This document shows positions 47,907-57,918 of a stretch of DNA of 64,000 bases, in pieces; position 1 is the stretch's first letter; each line of letters starts with the position of its first letter. Both the position numbers and the translations under genes were made by a program. The notes below the pieces were generated by a model. The model worked only from the letters and a program-made list of their open reading frames with translations. It was not told the origin of the DNA and did no database searches. Origin of the DNA: Aestuariirhabdus haliotis (GTDB lineage Bacteria; Pseudomonadota; Gammaproteobacteria; Pseudomonadales; Aestuariirhabdaceae); assembly GCF_023509475.1 (NCBI RefSeq), contig NZ_JAKSDZ010000017.1, positions 1-64,000 on the forward strand, in the 5' to 3' direction.

Positions 47907-49207
47907 TGACTCGCATAACAGTATGGACGTTAGCGCTTTGGGTGGTGTTGGCTATGCCGGCCCGGGCAGACCTAACCATTGAGATAACCCAGGGGGCTGA
48001 TAACCCGGTGCCGATCGCCGTGGTTCCTTTCGGTTGGAGTGGTTCTTCTGCGCTTGCTGAGGATATGGCGCAAATAGTGGCTAATGATCTGCAGCGCAGT
48101 GGTCTCTTTGCTCCACTAGACAGGAACAATATGCTGAGCTTGCCAGCACAAGAGTCTGATGTTGTTTTTCGTGACTGGCGGGTGTTAGGCAGTGACTATC
48201 TTGTGATCGGACAAGTAACGCAAACCTCAGACCAACAGTTTCAGTTACGCTATAGCCTGTTTAATGTACTCAACCAGCGAACCATCGCCACCGGTACGGT
48301 GTCAGGCAGTAACGACCTGATGCGGGATATGGCGCACAGAGTTAGCGATCTGGTCTATGAGAAGGTAACTGGGCGACGAGGAGCGTTCTCTACCCGAATC
48401 CTATATGTTACTGCTGATCGACATTCCACCTATAACACTGACTTTAGGCTCAACTACGCCGATGCGGATGGTCATCGTGCGAGGGTGATCTATCGTTCCA
48501 AGGAACCCATTCTGTCACCCTCCTGGTCTCCCGATGCCAAGCGCGTCAGCTATGTCTCGTTTGATGGTGGCCGTCCCGGTATTTATGTGCAGGAACTGGC
48601 CACCGGGAAGCGCGAGCAAATCACCCGCTTCCCGGGCCTTAACAGTGCCCCGGCCTGGTCCCCCGACGGCAAAAAACTGGCTCTGGTTCTTTCCAAGAGT
48701 GGCAATGCGGATATTTATATCAAAAATCTGAATACGGGTGAGCTCAAGCAGGTGACTCGCCATTATGCGATCGATACAGAGCCTTTCTGGATGCCGGATG
48801 GGAAGTCTCTGGTGTTTACCTCTAACCGTGGTGGTTCTCCCCAGATTTATCAGGTGGAGCTGGAGAGTGGCTGGGTAGAACGTCTTACTTTTGAAGGTAA
48901 ATACAACGCCCGGGCTCGAGTGTTTGATGATGGCAAAGCTCTGGTGCTTGTCCACAAAGGTGAGGGGGCTGCCGATTTCAATATTGCCGTACAGAATCTG
49001 GAAAACGGTCGTTTGCGCATTCTGACATCAACGTTGCTGGATGATTCGCCCAGCATTGCCCCTAACGGTGATATGTTGATCTACGCGACTCACAAGGGGG
49101 AGCGAGGTATTTTGGCGGCCGTTTCCGCAGATGGTCGAGTAAAGTTTGAACTGCCATCGAATAAAGGTGATGTGAGAGAGCCCGCATGGTCTCCTTTTTT
49201 GAACTAA
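47906..49207 (+). CDS. tolB: TolB periplasmic beta-propeller
   Basis: The ATG at 47906 overlaps the tolA stop by one base (TGATG) and gives 433 residues with a signal peptide (about 1-22, AMPARA). An N-terminal domain precedes a six-bladed propeller with repeated [25 protein letters not shown]-type blades. TolB binds Pal and signals through TolA. A GTG three bases upstream is an alternative start. Confidence 0.97.
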   Translation: MTRITVWTLALWVVLAMPARADLTIEITQGADNPVPIAVVPFGWSGSSALAEDMAQIVANDLQRSGLFAPLDRNNMLSLPAQESDVVFRDWRVLGSDYLVIGQVTQTSDQQFQLRYSLFNVLNQRTIATGTVSGSNDLMRDMAHRVSDLVYEKVTGRRGAFSTRILYVTADRHSTYNTDFRLNYADADGHRARVIYRSKEPILSPSWSPDAKRVSYVSFDGGRPGIYVQELATGKREQITRFPGLNSAPAWSPDGKKLALVLSKSGNADIYIKNLNTGELKQVTRHYAIDTEPFWMPDGKSLVFTSNRGGSPQIYQVELESGWVERLTFEGKYNARARVFDDGKALVLVHKGEGAADFNIAVQNLENGRLRILTSTLLDDSPSIAPNGDMLIYATHKGERGILAAVSADGRVKFELPSNKGDVREPAWSPFLN

Positions 49208-49272
49208 GTTGTGGTATTTTCGAGTGGTTTTGTTAACTTAATTGAGCAGGTCAACCCAATCTGGAGTGAATA

Positions 49273-49827
49273 ATGGAAATAATGAAAATAGGTAAGCTCT
49301 TTGTGCTGGCAGCTTCGCTGGCCGTGGTTGCTGGCTGTAGTTCAACCGGCGGCAGCAGTTCTGGTGATACCGAAGGTGGTTCCACCTCGAGTGGTTCAGG
49401 TGTTGATTCCGGATCTGTGAGCTCCTCAAGCTCCACGGGTTCCGATGCCGGTTCCCTTTCTATGGATGAAAAAACACTGGTTGACCAGAAAGTATTCCTG
49501 TTCCCTTTTGATAGTTCAACGCTATCGCCATCCGATTACGATTCCCTCGATGTGCACGCTAAGGTGCTGAGCGGCAATAGCAGCCAGCGTATCACCATCG
49601 AAGGTCATACCGATGAGCGCGGTACTCGTGAGTACAACCTGGCCTTGGGTGAGCGTCGTGCCAAAGCGGTCAAGCGTTATCTGGTTATGAAAGGTGTCGC
49701 ACCGGGTCAGATTGAAACCGTAAGCTACGGTAAAGAGCGTCCTGTTGTAGAAGGTCACAGCGAGAGCTCCTGGAAGGAAAACCGTCGTGCGGTGATTATT
49801 CCTTCTTCAGCGGGTTACGGTAGCTGA
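49273..49827 (+). CDS. pal: Peptidoglycan-associated lipoprotein Pal (OprL)
   Basis: The 184-residue precursor has a lipobox ending VVAGC (Cys22) and a Ser/Gly-rich linker (about 23-65). An OmpA-type peptidoglycan-binding domain follows, with ITIEGHTDERGTREYNLALGERRA. It links the outer membrane to the cell wall and to TolB. A GGAG site precedes the ATG at 49273. Confidence 0.97.
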   Translation: MEIMKIGKLFVLAASLAVVAGCSSTGGSSSGDTEGGSTSSGSGVDSGSVSSSSSTGSDAGSLSMDEKTLVDQKVFLFPFDSSTLSPSDYDSLDVHAKVLSGNSSQRITIEGHTDERGTREYNLALGERRAKAVKRYLVMKGVAPGQIETVSYGKERPVVEGHSESSWKENRRAVIIPSSAGYGS

Positions 49828-49841
49828 TAACAGGCTGGTTT

Positions 49842-50657
49842 ATGACACGCGAATCTAAGCGATTATTCCAGCTCAGCCCGGCAATTGCCGGGCTGTTTGC
49901 TGTCAGTCTGGCCTGGGCAGAAGTGCCTGTGGTGGAGTCTACTCCAATGAGTGGGTCGGCACCTGTTCCTCAGATGCAGGGTAATAATCCCCAGACCTAT
50001 AATCAGCCACAAACCAGTGCCGAAAACAGTCTGTATTACCAGTTGGAGCTGCTACAACAAGAGGTGCAGACGTTGCGTGGGATGCTTGAAGAGCAGTCTC
50101 ATGCCATGCGTCTGATGAAGCAGGAGCAGCGTGATCGATATATCGATCTGGATCGTCGTATTGGCCAACTGAGTAATCCAGGACTTTCGACAGCCCAACA
50201 ACCAGCAGTTGTCGGTAATGCCAAGCCAGGAATAGATACTGCCCCTACGCCAAGCACTACGTCTGGTGGGCAAGGTGGCAATCCTGAAGTGGAAAAAGCC
50301 GCCTATAGCGAAGCCTTTGCCCTGATCAAGGAGCGAAAGTTTGATGATGCGGTGGTTGCCCTTAAGGCATTTCTGGAGCAATACCCATCAGGTGCCTATT
50401 CGGCTAATGCACGTTACTGGTTGGGTGAAGTCTACCTTGCAACGGAGCAGTCGGATCTGGCGCAAACTGCTTTTGAGCGGGTTTTAAGTGATTTTCCCAA
50501 GCACCGTAAAGCTCCCGATGCCAGCTATAAGTTAGGCCGAGCCTATTATAATCAAGGGGATCTGGAAAAGGCTCGTAGCTATTTTCAGGCGACAATCGAT
50601 AGCTACCCGGGGTCGACTTCCGCTAAATTATCGCAAGAATTCCTGAAAAAGCTCTAA
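49842..50657 (+). CDS. cpoB: Cell division coordinator CpoB (YbgF)
   Basis: The 271-residue protein has a signal peptide (about 1-26) and a coiled-coil trimerisation region (about 60-100, LYYQLELLQQEVQTLRGMLEEQ). A Pro/Ser/Thr-rich linker leads to TPR repeats (about 150-265). It coordinates Tol-Pal with peptidoglycan synthesis at the septum. It ends the tol-pal operon; the queE/queC genes that follow cpoB in Pseudomonas are absent here. Confidence 0.94.
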   Translation: MTRESKRLFQLSPAIAGLFAVSLAWAEVPVVESTPMSGSAPVPQMQGNNPQTYNQPQTSAENSLYYQLELLQQEVQTLRGMLEEQSHAMRLMKQEQRDRYIDLDRRIGQLSNPGLSTAQQPAVVGNAKPGIDTAPTPSTTSGGQGGNPEVEKAAYSEAFALIKERKFDDAVVALKAFLEQYPSGAYSANARYWLGEVYLATEQSDLAQTAFERVLSDFPKHRKAPDASYKLGRAYYNQGDLEKARSYFQATIDSYPGSTSAKLSQEFLKKL

Positions 50658-50791
50658 ATCACGAATCCTGATGTCTCAGTGCTTAGTGTCTGTTGCTCGA
50701 TAGTATTCCCGGAAACTTTTGCTCTTTGCCCGCTCACCCAGGCTTCAGATTCTGCATTTATGGTGGGGTAGAAAAAAATCAGGTAGAGGGG

Positions 50792-50819
50792 TTGTTATCA
50801 GTCTTCAAATCAGTACTAT
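50792..50819 (+). promoter_or_regulatory. Probable promoter of tRNA-Lys
   Basis: TTGTTA (50792-50797) and TACTAT (50814-50819) are 16 bases apart and end 12 bases before the tRNA. Confidence 0.5.
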
Positions 50820-50831
50820 ATGCAGCGCTCA

Positions 50832-50907
50832 GGGTCGTTAGCTCAGTTGGTAGAGCAGTTGGCTTTTAACCAATTGGTCGGGCGTTCGAGTCGCCCACGA
50901 CCCACCA
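50832..50907 (+). tRNA. tRNA-Lys (anticodon TTT)
   Basis: The 76-base gene folds as a cloverleaf: acceptor GGGTCGT/ACGACCC, D-loop AGTTGGTAGA, anticodon stem around CTTTTAA with anticodon TTT, and T-arm GGGCG-TTCGAGT-CGCCC. The 3' CCA is encoded. It reads lysine AAA/AAG codons. Confidence 0.97.
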
Positions 50908-51093
50908 TTTTCTTCTTGTTGTTACTGAGTCCTTCAGTTTCGTAGTCAAAGCAAAATCTTACTGACTCCCTATGCGGATTTACGCGTATATATCTGTTTT
51001 CTGCCGGCTTCAAAAACATTGAATATGTTAAACTAGCCCCAATTATTGTAAGCAAGCCCCATTGCTGAGGGCGCAGCGGAAGTAGAGAAAAGT

Positions 51094-52134
51094 ATGACCC
51101 TGGTGAGTGATCGAGTTTTTGTGCAGCAGCATCTGGCAACAGAGCACCTGCAAACCATGGACCCTGCACGTAAGCTGGCGCTTAAGGACGAGGTGAAGTC
51201 TCTCCTTAAAGAACGCGATGCGGTTTTAGTTGCCCATTATTACACTCCGGATGTTATTCAGGAGCTGGCCGAGGAAACAGGCGGTTGTGTGTCTGATTCG
51301 CTTGAAATGGCCCGCTTTGGCAACCAGCATGAAGCTTCGACCCTGTTGGTGGCGGGTGTACGCTTTATGGGGGAAACGGCGAAAATTCTGACCCCTAATA
51401 AACGAGTTATCATGCCAACTCTGGAAGCCACCTGTTCGCTGGATCTGGGTTGCCCTGTTGATGAGTTCTCAGCCTTTTGTGATCAGCATCCTGATCGTGA
51501 GGTGGTGGTCTACGCCAATACTTCGGCGGCGGTAAAGGCACGGGCTGACTGGGTGGTGACTTCAAGTATCGCCTTGCAGGTGGTAGAGCACTTGATGGAT
51601 CAAGGTAAAAAGCTTATTTGGGCTCCGGATAAGCATCTGGGAAGCTATATCCAGGAGCAGACTGGTGCCGATATGTTGATGTGGGATGCCGCTTGCATCG
51701 TTCATGAAGAGTTTAAAGCCAAGGGTATCGTGGAGCTGAAACGTGTCTATCCAGATGCTGCGGTACTGGTTCACCCTGAGTCCCCCTCGTCGGTGGTTGC
51801 GATGGCAGATGTCGTCGGGTCGACCAGTCAGCTAATCCAGGCGGCAAAAACCTTACCCAATGAAATGCTTATTGTTGCAACCGATCGGGGTATTTTTCAT
51901 AAAATGCGTCAGGCCGCACCCGGTAAGCAATTTATTGAAGCGCCAACCGGCGGTACAGGTGCTACCTGCCGTAGTTGCGCTCACTGCCCATGGATGGCAT
52001 TAAACGAGCTTGAAGTGATGGTGGACACCCTTAAGGCGGGCAGTAACGAGGTTCAGGTCGATCCTGAATTGGCCCGCAAGGCCATGATTCCGCTACAGCG
52101 CATGTTGCAATTTAGTGCAGAGCAGGTGGTTTGA
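51094..52134 (+). CDS. nadA: Quinolinate synthase A
   Basis: The 346-residue enzyme condenses iminoaspartate and dihydroxyacetone phosphate to quinolinate in NAD synthesis. The [4Fe-4S] ligands are Cys114 (EATCSLDLG), Cys201 and Cys298 ([11 protein letters not shown]), close to E. coli positions 113, 200 and 297. The N-terminal segment [31 protein letters not shown] is characteristic. No nadB or nadC is adjacent. Confidence 0.97.
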   Translation: MTLVSDRVFVQQHLATEHLQTMDPARKLALKDEVKSLLKERDAVLVAHYYTPDVIQELAEETGGCVSDSLEMARFGNQHEASTLLVAGVRFMGETAKILTPNKRVIMPTLEATCSLDLGCPVDEFSAFCDQHPDREVVVYANTSAAVKARADWVVTSSIALQVVEHLMDQGKKLIWAPDKHLGSYIQEQTGADMLMWDAACIVHEEFKAKGIVELKRVYPDAAVLVHPESPSSVVAMADVVGSTSQLIQAAKTLPNEMLIVATDRGIFHKMRQAAPGKQFIEAPTGGTGATCRSCAHCPWMALNELEVMVDTLKAGSNEVQVDPELARKAMIPLQRMLQFSAEQVV

Positions 52135-52195
52135 GTAAACGGCATTAAGCGTATGCTTTGATCGGGCCGTATTGCTCTTGTCAGGAATGGGCTCG

Positions 52196-53644
52196 TTAAA
52201 AGCCCATGTTCTGTTGATAGGTGCGCAGGTCTTTAATTTGTTGCTCTATTTTTGCGCTCAGTGCGAAATTTCCCTTAATCTGGGTTTGCGCATATTCCAG
52301 GTGCTTGATCGCCTGATCCATATCGCCGGTTAGATAAAAGAACTCTGCTCGAGCCAGGTGAACTCCTAGAATATCTTTTGCGAGCCCTCTTGCTTCGGCC
52401 AGGATATACCACACATCCGGGTCATTTGGTCGTTTGTTGGCGAGCTGGGTAAGTATGCGCTCACCCTCTTTGTATTTTCTCTCGGCCAGCAGTATATCGG
52501 CATAATTCATGGCCAATGGAAGGTTGTCCGGCGAAAATTCCAGAGCGTCGCGCAAGCGTTTACCTGCGGCTTTGTAATGGCCTCTTTTACTGTCTATTTG
52601 CGACTGCGCAATCATGTAATGCAGGTTGTCGGGTTCGGCTTTGATGAGTGGGGCAAGTGTCTGCTGAGCCTGGTCCAGTTTTTGAGCTTTGGTCAGAGAT
52701 AGGGCAAGTCCATAACGCACGGCAAACTCCGGCGTGCTGGAGCCATTTTCCAGCTCGGCTTTGTACCTATTTATGGCTTTTCGAGGATCTCTGGAGTGAT
52801 TTATCTGGGCTTTGACCCGCATCAGGTGATAAGTCGGGTTATCCGTGAAATGTTTTAACGGATACTGCTCTGCTCGAGCCCGGGATTCTGCGATCCGGTT
52901 TTCTGTCACCGGGTGAGTCGAGAGAAATTCTGGCGGCCTCTGCCCCGAGAATCGAGTGGCTCGGTTCATTGCCTCAAACATTTCGGGCATCGCCCGGGGG
53001 TCCATATCGGCTCGAGCCATATTCTGTATGCCCACATTGTCAGCTTCACGCTCATTTTGACGGCTGAACTTCATCCGCTGGCTCTGGATCGCCGCCTGGC
53101 TTGTGGCCAGGGCCGCGAGTCCTGCGTCACCGCCGCCGGCGGCGATAAGGAGCACGCTTCCTAACGTGGCTGCCAGGCTGGGGATCCGGTTGCGCTCGGC
53201 TTCTTCTACGTTTCGGGCAAAGTGGCGCTGGCTAAGGTGAGCCAATTCGTGAGCGAGTACCGATGCGAACTGCTGTTCGTTTGCCGCGTAGAGGAATAAG
53301 CCGGAATTGATGCCCACGATTCCGCCGGGGACCGCGAAGGCGTTCAGTTCAGGGCTGTTGAGAATGACAACTTCGAGCCGTCGGTCTTTGACCTGACTGG
53401 TTTCAAGAAGCCGATAAATCAGGTTTTCGGCGTACTCTTTCATCTCCGGGTCATCGATGGTCGGTGCTTGCCTGCGCAAGGCTTGTAACCAGGCGCGACC
53501 CAGATAATATTCTTGCTGGGTAGAAACGATAGCGGATGAACTGTCACCAAGCGAGGGGAGAGTTTGTTCCTGGGCGTTAGCTGGTGCTAATGAGCTACTG
53601 CAGAGCACACTACAGAGGGCCACCATATTGGTGAATTTTGGCAT
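52196..53644 (-). CDS. Periplasmic M48 metalloprotease with TPR domain (BepA-like)
   Basis: The 482-residue precursor has a signal peptide (about 1-24) and a gluzincin protease domain with HELAH (His132, Glu133, His136) and third-ligand region EREADNVGIQNM near 195. C-terminal TPR repeats (about 300-475) follow. It resembles E. coli BepA, which assists or degrades outer-membrane proteins such as LptD. It is divergent from the tusA-like gene and converges on nadA. Confidence 0.92.
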   Translation of the reverse strand: MPKFTNMVALCSVLCSSSLAPANAQEQTLPSLGDSSSAIVSTQQEYYLGRAWLQALRRQAPTIDDPEMKEYAENLIYRLLETSQVKDRRLEVVILNSPELNAFAVPGGIVGINSGLFLYAANEQQFASVLAHELAHLSQRHFARNVEEAERNRIPSLAATLGSVLLIAAGGGDAGLAALATSQAAIQSQRMKFSRQNEREADNVGIQNMARADMDPRAMPEMFEAMNRATRFSGQRPPEFLSTHPVTENRIAESRARAEQYPLKHFTDNPTYHLMRVKAQINHSRDPRKAINRYKAELENGSSTPEFAVRYGLALSLTKAQKLDQAQQTLAPLIKAEPDNLHYMIAQSQIDSKRGHYKAAGKRLRDALEFSPDNLPLAMNYADILLAERKYKEGERILTQLANKRPNDPDVWYILAEARGLAKDILGVHLARAEFFYLTGDMDQAIKHLEYAQTQIKGNFALSAKIEQQIKDLRTYQQNMGF

Positions 53645-53821
53645 GATTGTGTCGATTCCTTACGATGAAGTTACTTTACCGACATTTTGGGATCCTTCCC
53701 AGTCCCTTTACCCAATCAACAGATAAGTGTCGGGTACTATGTGAATTACGTCGTCATCGGTTACTATCGTTGGCTTATTATGCTCAAAACGTTGGCAGCA
53801 ATGTTGGTTAAGGAGAGTCGG

Positions 53822-54061
53822 GTGACGCTGGTGATAGATGTTGAATTGGATGCGAAGGGATTAAATTGTCCCTTGCCGCTTCTGAAAGCAAAGCAAGCGC
53901 TCAATGGCATGGAAGGTGGTCAGGTGCTGCGGGTTGAGGCGACCGATGCTGGCTCGGTAAGGGATTTTAAGGCGTTCTGCGAGGTGGCCGGTCATAAGCT
54001 GATCGCCAGTGAAGAGGTCGATGGCACCTTTGTGCATACAGTAAAGAAGGGTGCTTTGTGA
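53822..54061 (+). CDS. TusA/YeeD-family sulfur carrier
   Basis: The 79-residue protein carries the CPLP motif with Cys16 (DAKGLNCPLPLLKAKQAL), which carries persulfide sulfur in TusA proteins. The GTG at 53822 has an AAGGAG site six bases upstream. In-frame sequence further upstream has no family similarity. It is coupled to the next gene by overlap (GTGA). In Pseudomonas the orthologue (PA1006 as recalled) is needed for molybdenum homeostasis. Confidence 0.9.
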   Translation: MTLVIDVELDAKGLNCPLPLLKAKQALNGMEGGQVLRVEATDAGSVRDFKAFCEVAGHKLIASEEVDGTFVHTVKKGAL

Positions 54062-55143
54062 AAGATCTGAATATGACCCGTTTTTTTAAAGGCTGGCTAC
54101 ACCGTTATTTCTTTGACGAAGAAGCCGTTATCTTATCGGTTCTGCTGATTGTTGGTTTTGTTGTGGTGTTAACCATGGGAACCATGCTGGCCCCGGTTTT
54201 TGCCGCCATGGTATTGGCATTTTTGCTTCAAGGGTTGGTCAATCAACTTAAGCAGAGGCGGTTATCTCATAACTTGTCGGTGAGTCTGGTGTTTATGTTG
54301 TTTATCACCTCGTTTTTGGTGATTCTGCTGATTGTGTTACCGCTAATTGGTGACCAGGTCTCGCGTTTGTTTGGTGAGTTGCCGCGCATGATTGGCGATG
54401 CTCATCACGCGTTGTCGGTTTTGCCGGATGAATACCCCGGTTTTATCTCGGACACGCAGGTAACGGTCTGGATCGATACCCTCAATAACCAGATTACCAA
54501 TGTCGGGCAGTGGTTTGTATCGTTTTCATTGTCCAGTATTCCCGGTTTTGTTGGCGTCCTGATCTATCTGGTGCTGGTACCCATTCTGGTGTTTTTCTTT
54601 CTCAAGGACAGCGGTGTTTTGGCCGCTTGGGCTGGCGGTCTATTGCCTCGCCAGCGTCCCATGATGAACCAGGTGTACGAGGAGATGAGCGATCAGATTG
54701 CGAATTATGTGCGAGGTAAGGCGATCGAGATTCTTATCGTCGGGGGTGTTACTTACCTGGCTTTTGCCATTCTTGGTGTGCGTTACGCGGCCTTGCTGGG
54801 TTTGCTGGTAGGGTTGTCGGTGGTTGTGCCCTATATAGGCGCTGCAGTAGTCACCATTCCCGTTGCCTTGATCGGCTTTTTCCAATGGGGCTGGGGCAAT
54901 GAGTTCATTGTGCTGATGGTCGTTTACGGTATTATTCAGGCGTTGGATGGGAATGTTCTGGTGCCGTTATTGTTTTCTGAGGCGGTCAATCTGCATCCCA
55001 TTGCTATCATCGTTGCAGTACTGGTGTTTGGTGGGCTATGGGGTTTTTGGGGGGTCTTTTTTGCGATCCCGTTGGCTACTTTGTTAAAAGCCCTGATGAC
55101 GGCCTGGCCCAAACCCGAAGAGGAGGAATCAACCAGCAGTTGA
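54058..55143 (+). CDS. AI-2E family (PerM-like) membrane protein, second copy
   Basis: The 361-residue protein has about seven hydrophobic segments. They include paired helices near 24-60, one at 75-100 and a C-terminal cluster at 215-345 with VGLSVVVPYIGAAVVTIPVALIGFF and DGNVLVPLLFSEAVNLHPIAIIV. These are family signatures. The GTG start overlaps the tusA-like stop; an ATG 15 bases on is an alternative. A paralogue with about the same fold lies at 20626-21750. Confidence 0.88.
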   Translation: MKDLNMTRFFKGWLHRYFFDEEAVILSVLLIVGFVVVLTMGTMLAPVFAAMVLAFLLQGLVNQLKQRRLSHNLSVSLVFMLFITSFLVILLIVLPLIGDQVSRLFGELPRMIGDAHHALSVLPDEYPGFISDTQVTVWIDTLNNQITNVGQWFVSFSLSSIPGFVGVLIYLVLVPILVFFFLKDSGVLAAWAGGLLPRQRPMMNQVYEEMSDQIANYVRGKAIEILIVGGVTYLAFAILGVRYAALLGLLVGLSVVVPYIGAAVVTIPVALIGFFQWGWGNEFIVLMVVYGIIQALDGNVLVPLLFSEAVNLHPIAIIVAVLVFGGLWGFWGVFFAIPLATLLKALMTAWPKPEEEESTSS

Positions 55144-55162
55144 TTCCTTCGGCGCTCAGTTT

Positions 55163-55633
55163 CTAGTTTGCCAGAGACTGAGCCGCAGCCAATACTTCCT
55201 CTGCGTGGCCCTTGACCTTGAGCTTGCGCCACTCCTGCTTGAGAACACCCTCGGCGTCGATCAGGAAAGTGCTGCGCTCAATACCCCGTACCTGTTTGCC
55301 GTACATGTTTTTCATTTTGATCACGTCAAACAGCGTGCAGAGCGCTTCGTCAGTATCGGAGATCAGTTCGAAAGGAAATTCCTGTTTGGCTTTAAAGTTT
55401 TCATGGGAGCGTAAAGAGTCGCGGGAGACACCAAAGATAAGGGTTTTGGCTGCTTTGAAGTCGTTGTACAGGTCACGGAAGTCCTGACCTTCGGTGGTGC
55501 AGCCCGGTGTGCTGTCTTTCGGGTAGAAGTAGATAACTACCTGATAGCCCTTGAGGGCGGACAGTACAATATCTTTCTCACTGGTTGCCTGGGCACGAAA
55601 GTCGGTTACTGCTTCGCCTACGCTAAAACTCAT
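55163..55633 (-). CDS. bcp: Thioredoxin-dependent peroxiredoxin, Bcp/PrxQ type
   Basis: The 156-residue thiol peroxidase has its peroxidatic Cys45 in YPKDSTPGCTTEGQDFRD. The resolving cysteine usual at position 50 is Gln here, so the enzyme is of the 1-Cys or distant-Cys kind; Cys99 is the other candidate. The start at 55633 gives MSFSVGEAVTDFRAQ. It converges on the perM-like gene and is divergent from dapA. Confidence 0.93.
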   Translation of the reverse strand: MSFSVGEAVTDFRAQATSEKDIVLSALKGYQVVIYFYPKDSTPGCTTEGQDFRDLYNDFKAAKTLIFGVSRDSLRSHENFKAKQEFPFELISDTDEALCTLFDVIKMKNMYGKQVRGIERSTFLIDAEGVLKQEWRKLKVKGHAEEVLAAAQSLAN

Positions 55634-55825
55634 CTTGAGGATCCCTTGAATGGTTTGGTTTCTGGAGCGCCCGAAGGGGCGCTTTACGCAAGCCATATAG
55701 GACCAGTTTGATGATCGCGACGCAACCCCGGGAAACTATCAGAATGCGCTTGTGATGTAAGCTTGTGATTGTCTCGGGGGCTCAGTAACATAGACCTCTT
55801 TTTGAATTCGATGGAGCGGTTTTCA

Positions 55826-56701
55826 ATGATAACGGGCAGTATGGTGGCACTGGTTACGCCAATGCACGAAGATGGTAATGTTGACTGGGACGGGCTTACC
55901 CGAATCGTTGATTTCCACCTGCGTGAAGGAACCAACTCCATTGTCGCCGTGGGCACAACCGGCGAGTCTGCGACACTCGATGTCACCGAGCACTGTCAGG
56001 TCATAAGTCGAGTGGTCAAGCAGGTTGAAGGACGTATCCCTGTGATTGCAGGAACGGGTGCCAATTCGACGCATGAAGCGTTTGAGCTAACCCAGGAAGC
56101 CAAGGGGCTCGGTGTCGATGCCTGCTTGCTGGTGACCCCCTATTACAACAAGCCGACCCAGGAAGGCATGTACCAGCACTTCAAGTACATTGCGGAACGT
56201 GTCGAGATTCCTCAAATTCTTTACAACGTGCCAGGTCGTACCTCGGTTGACCTGTTGCCTGAAACGGTAGAGCGGTTGGCCCTGGTGGATAACATTGTCG
56301 GTATAAAGGAAGCGACGGGTGATATTGAGCGTGCCAAGCGTCTGATCGCAAACTGCAGTGCGGATTTTGCTGTTTATTCGGGTGATGATCCGACGGCGGT
56401 TGAACTCATTCTTGCTGGAGGCAAGGGTAATATCTCTGTCACGGCCAATGTCGCACCGGCCAAAATGTCCGAGCTTTGCCGCTTGGCTCTTGCCGGGAAG
56501 GCCGATGAAGCTCGTCGTTTGAATGAAGAGCTTATGCCCCTGCATTCCAATTTATTCGTCGAGTCCAACCCGATTCCTGTGAAGTGGGCACTGCAGGAGA
56601 TGGGGATGATTGAAGGTGGCATACGCTTGCCCCTAACGCCGCTTTCTGAACCATCGCAAGCCATTGTTCGTGATGTGTTAAAGCGCAACAAGCTGTTGTA
56701 A
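55826..56701 (+). CDS. dapA: 4-Hydroxy-tetrahydrodipicolinate synthase
   Basis: The 291-residue aldolase condenses pyruvate and aspartate semialdehyde in lysine/diaminopimelate synthesis. The Schiff-base Lys161 (NIVGIKEATGD), Tyr133 (QILYNVPGRTS) and Thr44/Thr45 (AVGTTGESATL) are at the E. coli positions. The ATG at 55826 follows GGAG; an ATG further upstream is rejected because it would extend beyond the family N-terminus. BamC follows. Confidence 0.97.
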   Translation: MITGSMVALVTPMHEDGNVDWDGLTRIVDFHLREGTNSIVAVGTTGESATLDVTEHCQVISRVVKQVEGRIPVIAGTGANSTHEAFELTQEAKGLGVDACLLVTPYYNKPTQEGMYQHFKYIAERVEIPQILYNVPGRTSVDLLPETVERLALVDNIVGIKEATGDIERAKRLIANCSADFAVYSGDDPTAVELILAGGKGNISVTANVAPAKMSELCRLALAGKADEARRLNEELMPLHSNLFVESNPIPVKWALQEMGMIEGGIRLPLTPLSEPSQAIVRDVLKRNKLL

Positions 56702-56753
56702 TTCTTTTGATATTTGCCGTTTGTAATAACCTGAAATATTGAGGCTCCCAGGA

Positions 56754-57869
56754 ATGCATAAATTGAGGATGTTGGCTGTACTCACCGCCATGATCTTGCT
56801 GAGTGGTTGTGTGAATGATTACATCCGTGACCGGGGCAATGATTACCGATCAGCGGAACTGTATCCGGTGACACAATTACCCGAAGGGTATGATGATTCC
56901 CGTTTTGACACGCTGATGTTGATCCCCGAGCAAGGCGATGGGCCTAAAGGGGAAGAGTTTGTTGTACCAAGGCCCAATGCCATTGTATTGGCCGGTGACA
57001 CTGACCTCTATCGAATCGAACAGGATGGCAATGCGCGATGGATTCTTTCGCAGAAGAAGCCTGGGCAAGTATGGCCGGCACTGATCAGCTTCTGGGAGTC
57101 CAGCGGTATTAATCTGGAAGTGAACGATCCCGCCAATGGTGAAATGGAGACCAGTTGGGTTGTCATCAATGAGACCGAGCAGAAAGATCAGGTAAGACGA
57201 ATTATTGGCAATTTGCTCGGTTCGGATATCAGCGATGATATGCAGGATAAATTTCGTATAAACATGCAGCAAGGGGTTCAGGAAGGAACCACGGAAGTTC
57301 ATCTTTTGCATGCTCGTGCCCCAGCAGATGAAGAAAACCCTGCCGTGAACTGGGGTACCGATGATACCAGTGATCTGGTGCAATCAGCGATGCTCAATGA
57401 GATGTTGGTGTTCGCCCTGAGCCTCTCAGATGAACCGGAGTCGGTATCTCTGGTTGCTCAGGATCTCAGTATAGGGACTCGCACATCTCTGGTTGAGGAC
57501 GGTAATGGTAACCCCACCTTACGACTCGACCTGGCTTACGATCGCAGCTGGGCGGCTATTGGTCGGGCGCTGCAAGCAACCACTATTAAGGTTGTCGATC
57601 GTGACCGGGGCCAAGGGCTCTATTACCTTGAGATAAACCATGGGGAGGAGTTGACGGTTGCGACAGAAGAGGAAGAGGAGGGTGGTCTTTTCGACTGGTT
57701 CTCTGATGATGATGCCACCGACAACAAACCGGGTGTAGACAGCTATCAGTTGCGGCTGACCCGTGTCGGTTCCCAGGTGAAAGTGACCCTTGAGCGTAGT
57801 GTTACCGAGCTTGCTCCGAGAGAGATCAGCCTTGATCTGCTCACATTGCTGAAAGATAACCTAAGCTAG
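56754..57869 (+). CDS. bamC: Outer-membrane assembly lipoprotein BamC (NlpB)
   Basis: The 371-residue lipoprotein has a signal ending LLSGC (lipidated Cys at about 18). An extended N-terminal segment (YRSAELYPVTQLPEGYDDSRFDTLMLIPEQG) binds BamD in the family. Two helix-grip domains follow. It is part of the BAM complex for outer-membrane protein insertion. Its position after dapA is nearly universal in gammaproteobacteria. An Asp/Glu-rich insert (EEEEEGGLFDWFSDDDA) near 310-330 is unusual. Confidence 0.93.
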   Translation: MHKLRMLAVLTAMILLSGCVNDYIRDRGNDYRSAELYPVTQLPEGYDDSRFDTLMLIPEQGDGPKGEEFVVPRPNAIVLAGDTDLYRIEQDGNARWILSQKKPGQVWPALISFWESSGINLEVNDPANGEMETSWVVINETEQKDQVRRIIGNLLGSDISDDMQDKFRINMQQGVQEGTTEVHLLHARAPADEENPAVNWGTDDTSDLVQSAMLNEMLVFALSLSDEPESVSLVAQDLSIGTRTSLVEDGNGNPTLRLDLAYDRSWAAIGRALQATTIKVVDRDRGQGLYYLEINHGEELTVATEEEEEGGLFDWFSDDDATDNKPGVDSYQLRLTRVGSQVKVTLERSVTELAPREISLDLLTLLKDNLS

Positions 57870-57918
57870 GCTTTCGCGGGGGGGCGCCGACAGCGGCGGC
57901 TCCCGCACTTTATACGGT

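Larger units (their letters stand above)
50658..51093. other. Gap between cpoB and nadA, holding tRNA-Lys
   Basis: The only gene seen is the tRNA at 50832-50907. The rest has no coding frame of interest. The 7q-deazaguanine genes expected from Pseudomonas synteny are missing. Confidence 0.5.
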
